From contig CM068315.1 in assembly GCA_034766995.1 (NCBI GenBank), positions 15,539,010-15,603,009 on the forward strand: a stretch of DNA of 64,000 bases. Reading direction: 5' to 3'. Numbering within the stretch: the first letter of the stretch is position 1; each line of letters starts with the position of its first letter. Position numbers and translations under genes: made by a program. This document shows, piece after piece, positions 1-11,490 of the stretch. This DNA comes from Acanthacorydalis orientalis (taxonomy: Eukaryota > Arthropoda > Insecta > Megaloptera > Corydalidae). The notes under the pieces are model-generated. The model searched no databases, was not told the DNA's origin, and worked only from the letters and a program-made list of their open reading frames with translations.

Positions 1-165
1 TCCGAGACGGTATGAAAACATTGGAACATCGCTGAATGAAGTGCATTGAAATTCAGGGTGACCATATTGAAAAATAAAAGTAATTTAAAAACACAAGTTA
101 TATTCTTTCATAGTTAGATCGCGAACATTTCAAATTCCCCTCGTTTATCCATGAAAACAAAATTC
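1..165 (+). pseudogene. 3' end of a mariner transposase plus 3' UTR, cut by window edge
   Basis: Codons from position 3 to 77 read as the usual mariner C-terminus: a GMKTLEHR stretch, a stop replacing the expected Trp, then MKCIEIQGDHIEK and a natural stop. The following UTR (75-115) is almost identical to that after the remnant at 53565-53880, so both come from one family. The rest of the element lies outside the window. Element end probably near 160. Confidence 0.75.
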
Positions 166-245
166 AAGTTCGTACGAATTTACTCGTGTGCGCAGAAAAG
201 ATTCAATTTCTCGAACTCAAGTCAACTCGATTGAGTGCACTAAGG

Positions 246-360
246 GGTAAATAATGATTTATTGAATTTTTTCAACCAGAAGATTTTTTTGGTTTCTGGT
301 ATAAAAAATAATTAATTTGTGAAAATGAATTATCCATAGTGTCAAACATGTATTGTGAAG
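246..360 (+). repeat. FB-1 foldback, right half only
   Basis: Runs from ATGATTTATTGAA through AATTTGTGAAAATGAAT to CATAGTGTCA and TGTATTGTGAAG, the outward end of the FB-1 arm. The left half is missing. Confidence 0.65.
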
Positions 361-1464
361 TTTGCTACAAAGTTAAAATTATATTTTGGAGTAAATCCGT
401 TTTCATTATTGGTATTTTTGTTATCTGAAGCAGCTGTATCTACAATTATTATTATTATTAAAAATGTGATAAATACGTTTATGGCCTTAATTCATTTTGA
501 AACATTAATGTGAAAATAAAAACGTTCTTATACACTTTTGTATATGAGAGTCGCGAAATACTGACCGCTCTTACATATTTTGTATTGCAATATTTTTAAT
601 TTTCATTCTATAAGTAAATATTCGAAACAGTTCACATTTCATTTCATTTAATTAAAACTCACGATAACTACACTTTCAGTACAATAATATTTGACAGAAA
701 TTTCTTATCTGCTTGCGAATAACCACAGATGTTATACTAGTAAAAAAGATATCTCAAAATGCGTTTCTCGTGTACGCGCGCACCAATAAAAGATAATAAA
801 AAAAACTTAAATATTCTTCCCTAATCTACGCCACATAAAAATTTGCCATATGTCGATCGATAAAGATTACGAAATGAAATTATGGTTAGAGTCGAGCAGC
901 GAAAAAAATATATACGACGTAATTAAATACGGACGAGGCCGAGGGTGTGCCGATTAAAACACGGTGAGGGGATATAAAAAGCAACGGCGACGAAGCGTCT
1001 GTTTATCTACAAAATTACGGACCGTGAACTTTAATCGTTTGTTTGTTTGTCTTGTTAATAAGCACGCAAGCTGTTGAGCACTGTTTCATTCTGTTCGATT
1101 TCAGTACAATGGCTCGCAACAATGGAAGAGTCGTTTGTGAACGATATCCGATTTGTATTCTATTTCGATATGAAATCATTTATGGAGACTGAGTTTAATA
1201 ATAGATGCGATATGTTCTTTTGTGTAGGCGCACTCGATGGAGAATTTTATTTTATATCAGTTTCAAAATACTCTTAAAATCACACTCAAAACATGAAGCT
1301 ATAATATTTTTAGCTAAATACGTTTTCTTATAGCAGGAGGAATTATAATTGAATATTTTTATACATGTGATTCGGTTGATAATTTTTTCTGATAGTTATT
1401 GTCTTTGTCAATCATCTGTGTGTCTGTTTTTTACAACTAATTTTCGAATGTGTGTCATTCTCAA
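361..1464. other. non-repetitive stretch, no gene seen
   Basis: AT-rich to about 840, then a mixed, more GC-containing part (840-1075) with CG dinucleotides and a TATAAAAA string at 973. The 67-codon open frame at 1074-1277 matches nothing I recognise. Confidence 0.4.
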
Positions 1465-1945
1465 GTAGATGTTGAAATTCGTCTTCAATCCCTGTGTAAA
1501 TGTTAAAGACTTAAGTCTTCATTTCTCAGGTAGATATTGAACATTCAAGTCCTCAGTCCTTAGGTAGATGTTGACGACTCAAGTTTTCAATCGTCAGTTT
1601 TATGTTAAAAACTTAAATATTCAATCTTCAGGTCGATATTGAAAGGTCATCTCTCCATTACTCAAGTAAATGTTAAAAAGATTCAAATCCTATATCTTTA
1701 GGTGGATGTTAAAGGCTTAAATATTCAATCCTAAAAAATATTGAAAACTTAAGTCTTCATTTCGAAAGTAAATGTCGAAAGTTGAAGTTCTCCATCGTTA
1801 GATGAATTTTCAAGTCTCAAGTCTTCACTCAGTAGAAAGATGTAGAACACTTAAATCTCTAATCAATGGGTAAATGTTGAAGATTTAAGTGTTCAAACCT
1901 CAGGTTGATATTGAAGGTTTAAGTTTTCAACATCTACTTGAGGAT
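1465..1945. repeat. 34-bp minisatellite, about 14 degenerate units
   Basis: Units begin GTAGATGTTGAA or a variant (GTAAATGTTAAA, GTCGATATTGAA), pass through a small palindromic core like GACTTAAGTC and end TTCAATCCTCAG. Unit starts recur every ~34 bp, with 1-3 bp indels. The last unit is followed by an inverted start (CATCTACTTGAGG), so the array ends on a turned-around monomer. Divergence between units is high, indicating an old array. Confidence 0.85.
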
Positions 1946-2686
1946 ATCATTTGTGTTGAAACAAGTAGCGGAGAACACACTTAGTTGATATAAAAAAGAA
2001 GACCCTTAAGACAACATTACAGTAGAATTTTCTCTAGTATGTCTATATCTAGCTAAAAAAAATATTTAATGATATTTGATTGATTTCAGAATTTTTTAAA
2101 AATATACTTTCTCAGTATTCTCTTTCTCGTATTATTATACACTCACTTTGAACTAAGACCAATCATAAAATGAAAAGTAGATCATGACATTGTTCATATA
2201 AAACCATTCCATACGGACAATAAAGTGTTAAATATGTGGATATTTCAAGAGTTAACGTCCCTATTAAAGTTTAGTTGAGTTATTGAGGATTTAATGTGGT
2301 GTCAGTTTTGAAAAAACTTTACATACTTTTTTAAAATTTAAGAAGTAAGCGCACAATGGATAGCATATCCTTACTTCTCCGTACGATACATGACGTTGTT
2401 TTGTCATCTTATATAAATTAGTGTACTGATTCGAATTTTACAGTAAAATATTTACTGTAATTTTTATCTGATTGTTCAAATAACAAATTATTCAATTATT
2501 ATTTGAAAACATATACTTATTGGTTTCAATTGGAATCATTTTATATTTACTATTCTCATTTCGTTGTTTACCTTTTTGTTGTAATTTATCTTAACTATTT
2601 TCATTCACAACTGTGCTTAATTGAATATTTTTCTTTTCAAATAAACCGAACTTTTCAGTTTGAATATAGATATTTTTTTCTAAATA
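1946..2686. other. AT-rich DNA, nothing recognised
   Basis: Contains a Phe/Tyr-rich open frame of 84 codons (2503-2757) that looks like low-complexity AT-rich translation rather than a gene. Confidence 0.4.
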
Positions 2687-3051
2687 AAGGTCTGTTCGAT
2701 ATATACACTGAACTTACTCTTGAATTTTATGACTTCACTCCGACTTTCTTACTTTGAATTTGTTTTTATCGAACAACATAGAGTAAGGTTAGAGTAAATT
2801 ATATGAATATTGTCAAGTTTGTGTGATTTGTTTATTCGATAGCGATTATCTAAGATAATGGCTCTCAAGTTAGACAATGATGCTCGCGTTATTCTAACAA
2901 AAAGCTAGAGTAAGTTCAGAGTAATAAATCCCCTATTCTGAACTTTAAACTGTTCAACGAAAATCCTGAGTAAGTTCAGAGTACATATCGGACAGAAAAG
3001 TATAAAATTTGTTACTCCGAGTAAGTTCAGTGTACATATCGAATAGACCTT
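2687..3051. mobile_element. 365-bp MITE with ~33-bp inverted ends and ATA target duplication
   Basis: The left end AAGGTCTGTTCGATATATAC...GAACTTACTC is mirrored at the right end (AAGGTCTATTCGATATGTAC... on the minus strand). ATA flanks both sides (2684-2686, 3052-3054). Inside the right half, GAGTAAGTTCAGAGTA recurs near 2905, 2968 and 3019, the last two followed by CATATCG; GAGTAAGGTTAGAGTA lies near 2780. No coding capacity. Superfamily not assigned. Confidence 0.8.
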
Positions 3052-3725
3052 ATACCTCTTTATGGTGTATACTTTTTAATGAAAGATACGATATACCCGA
3101 CTTTTTATATTAGTTTCATGATAATAATCGATTTTTTGTCCCGTAGCGCTCCAATGTTGAGAATCGACATAAAAATACGCATATCCAGCAATAAAAAAGT
3201 GTAAATAATCAATTGTTGAACATTTTTGATCAGAATTTTTTTCTAGTTTGCTAAGTGAACGAAACATTTATTTATGATATGAATTTAGCTTCACTGCAAT
3301 AAACTATAAAACATCATTTATTCATAATTACATCATGAGTACATATTTTTCACTTATTATGTATGTAACTTTTATTTCAGTTCTATTTGCGTAGAAAAAA
3401 CTAAACGTCGTTTCATTCTATTATAGTCTATGTTAACAGTTGGTTTCCGATTCGTAATCGTTATTTATTTTTTTTAAAAATATTTTCGGCAGCTTTTTTT
3501 CAACTGGAATTTCGAAAAGTATGCAATACGTAGTTAACTGCTTTTCGGACACCATCGTGTTCAATACTATTTTGCAAAATTATGTTAATTGCTTGGCCAA
3601 GAATTATATTATTTTTAAATGTTAATGTTGGCACTTTAAAATTTTAAAACGGCGAAAAATATTTCAATGTAAAAGAGAGGATTGATTCAATTTAAAGTCA
3701 CCAAATTAATTTTTGCACTTAGTAA

Positions 3726-3731
<6 letters not shown>
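3052..3731. other. AT-rich DNA, no gene supported
   Basis: A minus-strand open frame (3076-3267, 63 codons) has an aromatic AYFYVDSQHW segment faintly reminiscent of a transposase catalytic region, but alignment is not convincing. Confidence 0.3.

Positions 3732-3781
<50 letters not shown>
3732..3781. repeat. (TA)n microsatellite
   Basis: About 24 TA units after a short GTGTG lead-in. Confidence 0.95.
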
Positions 3782-3783
<2 letters not shown>

Positions 3784-4415
3784 TCATGAAATCATCAGTT
3801 CTTGATGGGCCACTATTGAATAAAATCTTATTTAATTTTTTCCCAATCCGAATTTAGTGGTTTAGACCATTGAAAGAAACTGAGATACCGTGCTATTAAT
3901 TTTGAATTATCTCTCAGGTTACACTTATTAGTAATTATTTAACGACATCCTTTATAGCAATATAAAATATGTCAGAATAATTCATCTGTAGATTTTTCTT
4001 TGCCTTAACGTTCTTAGGATGATGACATGCCATCAAAATCTACATAATCAATAATCGAAATGATCAATCATTAATTATTAACCATTAGTACTGAAAGAAG
4101 ATTGATTAATGAAATTTGCTTAATATCATGTTATGGTTGTTTGATTAATATGTTTGTGACATAACGAATTTTTCAACATTTGACTTTTGATATATGACAC
4201 ATGAATATGTTCGTTCATATAGAAAATAGATACTGAAGACTTATAATTCAAAAAAAATATATATATATTTAAAAAATAATTAAATTAGAATAAGGAAAAC
4301 TTCACTGTTATTAAACTGTCAAGTTCGAAATGAGATCAAATACATCAGTTTCAATTGAAATTTTTTGTAAAGGCTATTGTTTCCATTCTGTCGAACCAAG
4401 TGAATGATAATTTTG

Positions 4416-4419
<4 letters not shown>
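3782..4419. other. AT-rich DNA, nothing recognised
   Basis: No open frame, inverted repeat or family match seen, apart from a short AT run at 4257-4268. Confidence 0.4.

Positions 4420-4476
<57 letters not shown>
4420..4476. repeat. (TA)n microsatellite
   Basis: About 28 units, followed by GTATGTATATA. It creates Ile-Tyr open frames on both strands that are not genes. Confidence 0.95.
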
Positions 4477-4484
<8 letters not shown>

Positions 4485-5214
4485 ATAAAGAGATGGTGGC
4501 CAATTTTCATACAGAATTAAACTCAAAAAGAATAATACAAAAGGTATAATTATATCACAATGCACAGGATGTAAAAAACTTTGATATATTATTATTATTA
4601 TAGACCGGAGTGAGTGTTGTTGTTGCGAGCGGTTTGAGAAAGATGTTAAGGTAGATCAGTTTTTCTGCTGACACTAGGTCTGCGCATTTTTTAAAACCAA
4701 AGGGGTCTTCACGCACGCACCTGCATATTGCAATTCAGACTTTTGTATTGGAATTCGGCCGACCCATAAACAGCAAAATGATAAATTGAAAAACAAAATT
4801 GTAAATGTCCGAGGAGTCGGTGCATGTGCATTCAAGCATACACACACACACACGAATGGTTTTTGGTGTGTATAGTGTTTACAATTTTTGATGTTTTCAT
4901 TAATATTGAATTTAACTGATAGCTGCGGCGAAGAAAAGTGCAGTTCTTCCTATACTTGTGTAAAAAAATAATTATCCAAATATTTATTTCATTACGGTTA
5001 TAAACTGAAATATTTGAAAATAAAAATACTTTTTATATACAGTGAGTAAAATTGGAGAACTTATTTGAAACAAATGATGACAGATTGAAGAAAACTCGAG
5101 TTCTGTCAGTATTTGATTTTAATTTTGTCGAGAATTATTATTAGTAAAATATTAAGTAATATATAAAAAATATATACAGTGTATTTTTACAAATAAATGT
5201 TTTTATCTGACAAG
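4477..5214. other. non-repetitive stretch with a short (CA)n
   Basis: 4600-4960 has higher GC and a (CA)n run at 4839-4853; the rest is AT-rich. No gene seen. Confidence 0.4.
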
Positions 5215-5466
5215 CAACAAATTTTTTTCTGATGGAAAGTGTTGAATAAATCTTTATTGATTGACATATGGATATTCAATTTTAAAAGTGTTAAATTCTT
5301 GAATACCTTGGTGCTTTGCAGATGATGGAATTTACATTGAAATGCTTATAAGCAACAATCAAAAATGATCGATAATGATTTATTGATTTTTTTGCAGTTT
5401 ATGATGTGAAAAGGGAATTCATTTGTGAAAGTGAATTTAGCCATAGTGTCAGAACTGTATTGTTAC
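5215..5466 (+). repeat. FB-1 foldback, degraded left arm, good right arm
   Basis: TTTCTGATGG...GTGTTGAATAAATC on the left; a GATGATGGAATT turn near 5320; then AAGCAACAATCAAAAATGATC, AATTCATTTGTGAAAGTGAA and AGTGTCAGAACTGTATTG on the right. Confidence 0.85.
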
Positions 5467-5957
5467 AATTTACTTGTACAAAAATAGAGTTAAACAATTC
5501 ATATACGAATTTGATGTAACGAAAGTAATTGAAATGAATTTTTCATTTCAATAAAATTTTATAAAAAAATATTCGGTGGTTTTGTAAAGTAAAATTTAGA
5601 TTGGTGTCTTTTATTTGCAGTGGCAGACAGAAACTTCCTAGACATTGATTAGGCGAGAGTTTTAAGATAATTTAAAGAATGTTTTGCCCATTGTTCTAAT
5701 ATCTATACATCAAACTGACTAATGATATACAGTAATATCGCGAGTTACGTAACATACGACTTACGTAAATTCGCAGTCTTCTCATCTATAAAATTACAAC
5801 TTATTCAATTGGAACAAGTAGTTCAATTGATATTTTATGCTTTGAAATGATGTTTTTAATAAAGATATGGTATCTTTAAAAATACAAACCTTTTTTGTAA
5901 ATGTTTTTTTCCCAGCAGTGGCTTTTTCGCTGGCCTGTATCTTCTCAAACCAGTCAT
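5467..5957. other. AT-rich spacer with a TTACGTAA inverted pair
   Basis: 5740-5774 carries two TTACGTAA octamers inside GCGA...TTCGC, an imperfect inverted repeat. No gene seen before the Tc1 remnant. Confidence 0.4.
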
Positions 5958-6409
5958 AACCAAGCATGGAGGTGGCAGCGTAATAGTTTGGACATGTTTT
6001 CAGTCTATGGTGTTGGTCCTTTTTTGAAATTGAGGGGATAATGGATCATTTCGTATATAAAAAATTTAGAAACACAAATGATTCTTCATGCTGATTAAAA
6101 TATGCCGCTTCGATGGGTGTTTGAACACGATAATGACCAGAAACACACATCGATGTTGGTAAAGGATTGATTAAAAGACAATGGGGTTCAAGTTCTTTAT
6201 TGGCCGGTACAATCACCAGACTTTAATCCAGAATCCCATTGAAAATCTCTTTGTGATTCTCAAACGACGAGTTGCGAGCGAACGCTTCGGGAGCATTACA
6301 AAATGAATGGAAAAAGATACCTGAAACCACCATTTTAAATTTAATTTCATCAATGACACGAAAATGTGCTGAGGTTATTCAAAATAGGGGCTTTTACACA
6401 AAGTACTAA
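5958..6409 (+). pseudogene. Tc1-like transposase, C-terminal half, decayed
   Basis: Tc1 transposases are DD34E cut-and-paste enzymes. The remnant begins in the TKHGGGSVIVWTCF block (about 5961-6002), passes the second catalytic Asp block (FEHDNDQKHTS, near 6120) and the SPDFNP block near 6217. A small insertion shifts the frame before IENLFVILKRRVASERFG, which carries the expected catalytic Glu. It ends EVIQNRGFYTKY and a stop at 6407-6409. Several internal stops; N-terminal DNA-binding half and clear terminal repeats not found. Inactive. Confidence 0.85.
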
Positions 6410-6785
6410 GTTTGTAGCTTTAGTTTTGCACACTCTCATATATTGCAGTTACTTGTTTTTGTTGCCATTTTAATATTCGTGAATAATTATTACCTTTGAA
6501 AATGTATCATTTTGTTTTTGTTTCATCAATATATAAGTACAGCACAGTGTTTTAAACGTATTATATTCCGTCTTTATGTTTCCATGTGAGATTTACAAGA
6601 ACTTTTATATTATTTATATATGTTGTTTGATCAAGGTCAATAGTAATTTTAACAATTCAGTTCCTTATATGCTTTTATTATTACATTTATTTTTAGGCGA
6701 ATGAACATTGAACTTATTTGGGTTGAAATAAAATGTGGTTCAAACGTAAGTGTTCACTTGGGAGGTATGTTTCATTTTTGTATTC
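6410..6785. other. AT-rich spacer after the Tc1 remnant
   Basis: May hold the decayed 3' end of the Tc1 element; no terminal repeat could be paired. Confidence 0.35.
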
Positions 6786-6846
6786 ATGTCGGGCACTAAT
6801 GACCTCAGCTTTTGACACGCCTCTAAACCTCAAATATCTATCTGTC
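6786..6846 (+). repeat. ~60-bp dispersed motif, copy 1
   Basis: Reads CGGGCACTAATGACCTCAGC, then a GACACGCC / AAACCTCAAATATCTATCT tail. Related copies at 39648-39715, 43920-43985 and 55825-55890. Confidence 0.55.
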
Positions 6847-6869
6847 TTATATTAGAATACAATTTTGAC

Positions 6870-7190
6870 AATGTGATTAAATTTACTTTCATAAATGAAT
6901 TCCTTTTCCATCTCACAAAGTACATAAAATGTTTCTGTTCAAAAATGTTCATTAAATAATCATTGATAATTTTTGATTGTTGCTTATACGTATTTCGATG
7001 TCAATGCAGTCATCTTCAAAGCACTAAGCCACAGAAATATATTTTCTCTGAAAATAATGGCATTGACATCGAAATGCATACAAGCAACAACAAAAAATTA
7101 TCAATAATTATTTAATGAACATTTTTAATAGGCACTTTTATTGTATTTTGTGGCATGGAAAAGAATTCATTTTTGAAAGTAATATAATTT
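6870..7190. repeat. FB-1 foldback, near-complete
   Basis: Left arm: AAATTTACTTTCATAAATGA, TTCAAAAATGTTCATTAAAT, GATTGTTGCTTATACG, CATTTCGATGTCAATG-type inner arm. Turn near 7030-7050. The right arm mirrors all of these, ending AAGAATTCATTTTTGAAAGT. One of the two best copies for defining the whole palindrome. Confidence 0.9.
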
Positions 7191-7382
7191 GTTTTAACAT
7201 TATTTATATTTCAATAAGTTCGCGTAAATAGTTACATCAACATGCTGAATTGTTGCTATCAGTAATTACAACAGTGTTTACATAAATTTGAACTACATAT
7301 CTACATTATATTTCTACATTCGAGTATCATACTTTTTGAATCAATATCCTTTTTTAATAATTGAGTTATGACAAATACACTA

Positions 7383-7417
7383 AATTCTATGTTAGTATTG
7401 ACTACTAACATAGAATT
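7383..7417. repeat. perfect 15-bp hairpin
   Basis: AATTCTATGTTAGTA (7383-7397) is followed after 5 bases by its exact reverse complement (7403-7417). No poly-T tract or family context. Confidence 0.85.
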
Positions 7418-8189
7418 CATTGATGAACCACTCAAGATAATTTTTAATCATCCGTTCATTTCAATTGAAAATTGTGCAACGCATTCAGTAATTTCAAACA
7501 GTAAAACGAATATTTCCTTAATACTCTTTTGTACAGAAATGTAACATACAATTATATAAATAATATTAGTTACTGTAAAACTCTCAAACCACACGAAATA
7601 TATTAAAATAAAGACTGATAATCGCGCTACAGACTTGAATTTAGGACAGGTGTGCAATAGGTGGAAATCAATCTAACATTAATATACAATTAGACACTTA
7701 GTAATATCCGTTTGTATTGACACACTTAAGTATCGATATTTAAAAATATTTTCGAACGTACGAGATTAAAAACATCGTGCAAATTGCATAAGAGTAAATT
7801 GATTAAAAAAATACCTACCGGAATGCCACTGCTTGCCCTTATTTCATGTAATTTTATCATAGGAATTATTATTTTTCGAGAATTGAATTTTAATTGAATG
7901 TATTTGAAACAGTGGGAATATAAATAGATTCAGCAGAATGCTAGAGTTTATTTTACTAGATTATTTTAATCGAAAAAGACTATTCTTTAATTTAATTGAA
8001 TGTCATTAAATAATGTAAGTTTCTTCGCTGTCATTTTCACATTCTACGGAAATTAATGTGAATGTATATTTGTAATAAAACAGAAAGAACGATTGATTTA
8101 ATTATGGGAAAAAAATGTCAGTAGCTAATTGAAAATCTGATTTCTTTAATTTTTGGTTATTTGATCTTTCTTGTTTTATATAACATTTA
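7418..8189. other. AT-rich DNA, nothing recognised
   Basis: The 69-codon minus-strand open frame at 7448-7657 has no recognisable domain. Confidence 0.4.
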
Positions 8190-8935
8190 TTGTCTATTTA
8201 CTACAATCAAGATTTATTGGCTATTTACAATTGTGTCACACGTACTTGTGTTTTATGTCTTTTTTAATTTAAGTGAGATATACGAGGTTTCTAACTGAAA
8301 AGTTCAAACAAAACTTTTATTTAAAAGAATTACTTATAATGCACAAACCGGAGGAATTTTGAACCTTCCCCAGAACAAGTTCCGAGTTCTGAGGCTCATG
8401 ACTCGTGCAACTCGGAACATATTGGTGATTAATAAATCACTCGAACTGTCGATACATTTGAATTTATTGTTTCATTGTAATTGCATGTCTTGTGTGCTTG
8501 TAGTCTGTTTATTTTTTAATTTAAGTGAAATATACGAGATTTAATTTGAAATTTTGAATGCAACTCTTGCTTCTAATAATTATTTACATTATGTAATCCA
8601 AGTTCCTTTGGACCCTCTGCAGAATAATTTCCGAGCACTGGCAGGCTCATAATATGCTAGGATATATTTGTGGTTAATAAATTCTTCGAACTATCAATAA
8701 ATTTGAATTTATTGTCTAATTGTAATTCCGTATTTTATTGTACTTGTAGTCTGTTTATTTTTTAATTTAAGTGAAATATACAAGATCGAATCTAAAAGTT
8801 CAACTAACACTCTTACTGTATTGAATTATTTACTTTGTATAAATAGACGATTTTTCGGCCCAATGAACAACTCCCGTGACTTTAACTTCACAGCTCCTAT
8901 ATCTCGGATATATTAGTGGTTTTGTGGGTTGACGT
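8190..8935. repeat. ~250-bp tandem repeat, about 3 units
   Basis: The marker TTTTTTAATTTAAGTGARAT recurs at about 8260, 8513 and 8758 (spacings ~252 and ~246). Between markers the units share CCTCTGCAGAA-type, TCCGAG...GAGGCTCAT, GGTTAATAAAT, CTTCGAACTATC and TTTGAATTTATTG blocks in the same order. Satellite-like, with 10-25% divergence by eye. Confidence 0.85.
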
Positions 8936-9209
8936 TTTTAATAAGCGGTGGAAAATTTTTTCTAGACCTTTCAATGGGATCACATGACGCAGTTTAGTCA
9001 GCGGATTTGCCGAGTTCCCAAGAAGACTGTCTTTTACTGGCTTTGCTAAGAATTGTGTTCGTATATATTGTTATTAGCATTATATATTTTATCCTTCAAA
9101 TTAGTTCCAGGTAACAGTAATAATGCAAAATATTTTTTTTGGTAATTCTTCTTTTGGTAAACCATTGAAAATATTAATAGCTGTAGTCAATTCAATTTTA
9201 CAGATACAT

Positions 9210-9485
9210 TTTTTTCATTTCATAAAATATAAGGAATGTTTCCTGATCAAAAGTGTTCAACAAATCATTATTTTTTGTGGCTCATTTCGATAACGATGTC
9301 ATCATCTTCAAAGAGAATTTTTTCTGTATCTTTGTGCTCTAAAGATGATTGTAATACTATCGAAATGCGTATAAGCAACAATCAAAAATGATCAATAATG
9401 ATCAATAATGATTTATTGAATATTTCTACCAAAAGTATTTTTGTTTGTCGAGTGAAAAAATAATTCATTTGTGGAAAAAAATAAA
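9210..9485. repeat. FB-1 foldback with a small internal duplication
   Basis: CTGATCAAAAGTGTTCAAC and GTCATCATCTTCAAAG on the left, ATCTTTGTGCTCTAAAGATG at the turn, and the mirrored arm to AATTCATTTGTGG. ATGATCAATA is tandemly duplicated at 9389-9408. Confidence 0.9.
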
Positions 9486-10168
9486 AGTTATACCAAATAA
9501 GAAAAAAAATACTGGCATTACATTTTTTGAAATTTCCATCGATTTTGTTTATATTCTTTGAAAAAAACGGATCTTTTGTATTGTATACAATTATATTTCG
9601 AAGTCAGTTCGTTTAATAATTACGATAATGGAACATTTACTGAATATAACTACTGAATATTCAAATTGTAATTCATCTTGAACTGTTTAGTAAACTAGTT
9701 TTAAATTCTTCGTATTTTTTTACTTTTCTATGCCGCCTCGTTTTGTAACATGTGGATATATTTAGGTGTGTGAAATGTGATTCATATGGAGAAATGAATG
9801 TAGAAAAATTATTGAATATATCTAGAGTATTTTTATTACAACGCAGCGGTTAAAAAAAGTTAAATAAAATTCACTCTGAATCAATTAAGCCACTTTATTA
9901 TTTTTGTTCAATAAAAAAAACACTTTTCCATTTTTACTGATTGACATTTATATCAATGCTTAAATTCGATTTTTTTAAAACCAAATCAGTACCGGAACAA
10001 ACAACACTTCACAACCGGGAGAAAAAACAAATCACTAGAATAATTAGTTCCGACATTACAGAAGCGGTAGCTGAAGCATTACGATAAGAAGTTCAATAAA
10101 TTCAAACGTACGTCTCGAACACCATGCACATTCGTCGTTTAAAGCTGGACACTGCAGCTATTCCACTT

Positions 10169-10171
<3 letters not shown>
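9486..10171. other. AT-rich, with a non-repetitive GC-richer end
   Basis: About 9990-10160 has more GC and CG dinucleotides; no open frame or repeat found. Confidence 0.35.

Positions 10172-10231
<60 letters not shown>
10172..10231. repeat. (TA)n microsatellite
   Basis: About 29 units, bounded by CTTGT and TTGTATACG. Confidence 0.95.
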
Positions 10232-10234
<3 letters not shown>

Positions 10235-11359
10235 ATACGTATACATATTTATTCAAGTCTATAATTAAAAGATACATAGATACCTTACACCCACGCGCAT
10301 AATTAGGATCGTATTTTATGACCCATGAAGTGCACGCAATAAAACAAGGCAGGGAGATCGTCGTCGTCTGCAATGGACATCTGTATCTTTTTCTCACGGT
10401 CTGCATACTTTTTCTGGTGTTTCTGTAAACGTGGAGCGAGTGCCTGAAGAGATATTTCTGTGTAGCATTTTTTACCTGTGTCTCTGTTATATTTTCGATT
10501 AATTAATCTATAGATTAAATACGTATGCATGTTGATATATTTTTTTTTTTATTTCAACCAACGTATCGTACTGTAAACTTTATATATTTTTGGTTTAGTT
10601 TTATTCGAAATGACTAGATGATTTGTATGAAATTTCTGTAGAAATATATTCTTGATATTTTTTTTACTATCGAGTAACGTATTATAAAAGAAATGAATCA
10701 AGTTTTGGTACATTCTTCTTCTTAAGAAAGACTTTAAGTGAATTGACTTATTACATGCTTTCTCCAAATGCTTTTTATATCAGGAGAAACATCTACAGTA
10801 ATGTTTTCTATTGCAGTTTGGTTAAAACTAGTGTTTCTTTTCCAGTAGAAATGTTTATATCATGCATTATTTTTTACATTATTCATTATTTTGTCAGAAA
10901 AAAGATGTTGATTCTTTGTATTCCAGAGTCATCAAACGCGGGTATTAGACACTTTTTCTGAAACATAATTGCTTCTAAACTGGAACAAACAATCCAGATA
11001 AATCATAGGTTTTTTAGCATTCTTTGTAATAATGTTTGTAGCTGTAAGTAATGATTAACTAGTTTCTATTTATATAATTTTTTAATATTTTATAATATTA
11101 ATACTGTTTGTGTGCATTTTGTGGATGCTTGTTTTAAGTAGAAAAGTAGCGTAACTCGTTCGGATATTGAGAATAAAAATATTTCGATCACAAGATAAAT
11201 ATTTCGAATTTAGAGATGCGTCGCCAGCTAATGTCATTAAAACCCTCGATAACAAGAGCTTAACAATATTTTTGTATGTTGTAATTAATGTATATTGAAT
11301 GAAATATAAAAAAAACAGTTCAAAGCTGAGATTAGTTAAGAATTTTCTCTACCTTGCCG
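10232..11359. other. no gene seen
   Basis: 10250-10520 is moderately GC-rich and non-repetitive. Open frames at 10303-10530, 10549-10767 and 10743-10961 are composition artefacts without a recognisable domain. Confidence 0.4.
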
Positions 11360-11490
11360 CTTTGAAAATTATGACATCGTTATCAAAATGTATATAAGCA
11401 ACAATCAAAAATGATCAATAAAGATTCATTGAACATTTTTAACCAGAAACATTTTTTTTATTTGTGGCGTGAGTGAAAAATTCATTTATG
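11360..11490 (+). repeat. FB-1 foldback, right half
   Basis: Starts in the inner arm (GACATCGTTATCAAAATG) and runs AAGCAACAATCAAAAATGATC, GAACATTTTTAACCAGAAAC to AAAATTCATTTATGAAAAT. Confidence 0.85.

Noticed and set aside
965..1280. TATA-like string at 973 followed by a 67-codon frame at 1074-1277 as a possible gene start
   Set aside because: TATAAAAA is expected by chance in AT-rich DNA; the product has no recognisable domain and no splice or downstream support.
1465..1945. CRISPR-like periodic array
   Set aside because: The whole 34-bp unit repeats and diverges evenly; there are no conserved repeats separated by unique spacers, and the DNA is eukaryotic.
3076..3267. Minus-strand 63-codon frame with AYFYVDSQHW as a transposase catalytic fragment
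   Set aside because: Only a vague resemblance; neighbouring codons do not continue any mariner or Tc1 block.
4319..4549. Open frames rich in Ile-Tyr on both strands (also near 10172, 13366, 29818-30131, 41107, 46891, 50230, 54400, 60633)
   Set aside because: These are direct translations of (TA)n microsatellites; (TA)n has no stop in two frames, so openness is automatic.
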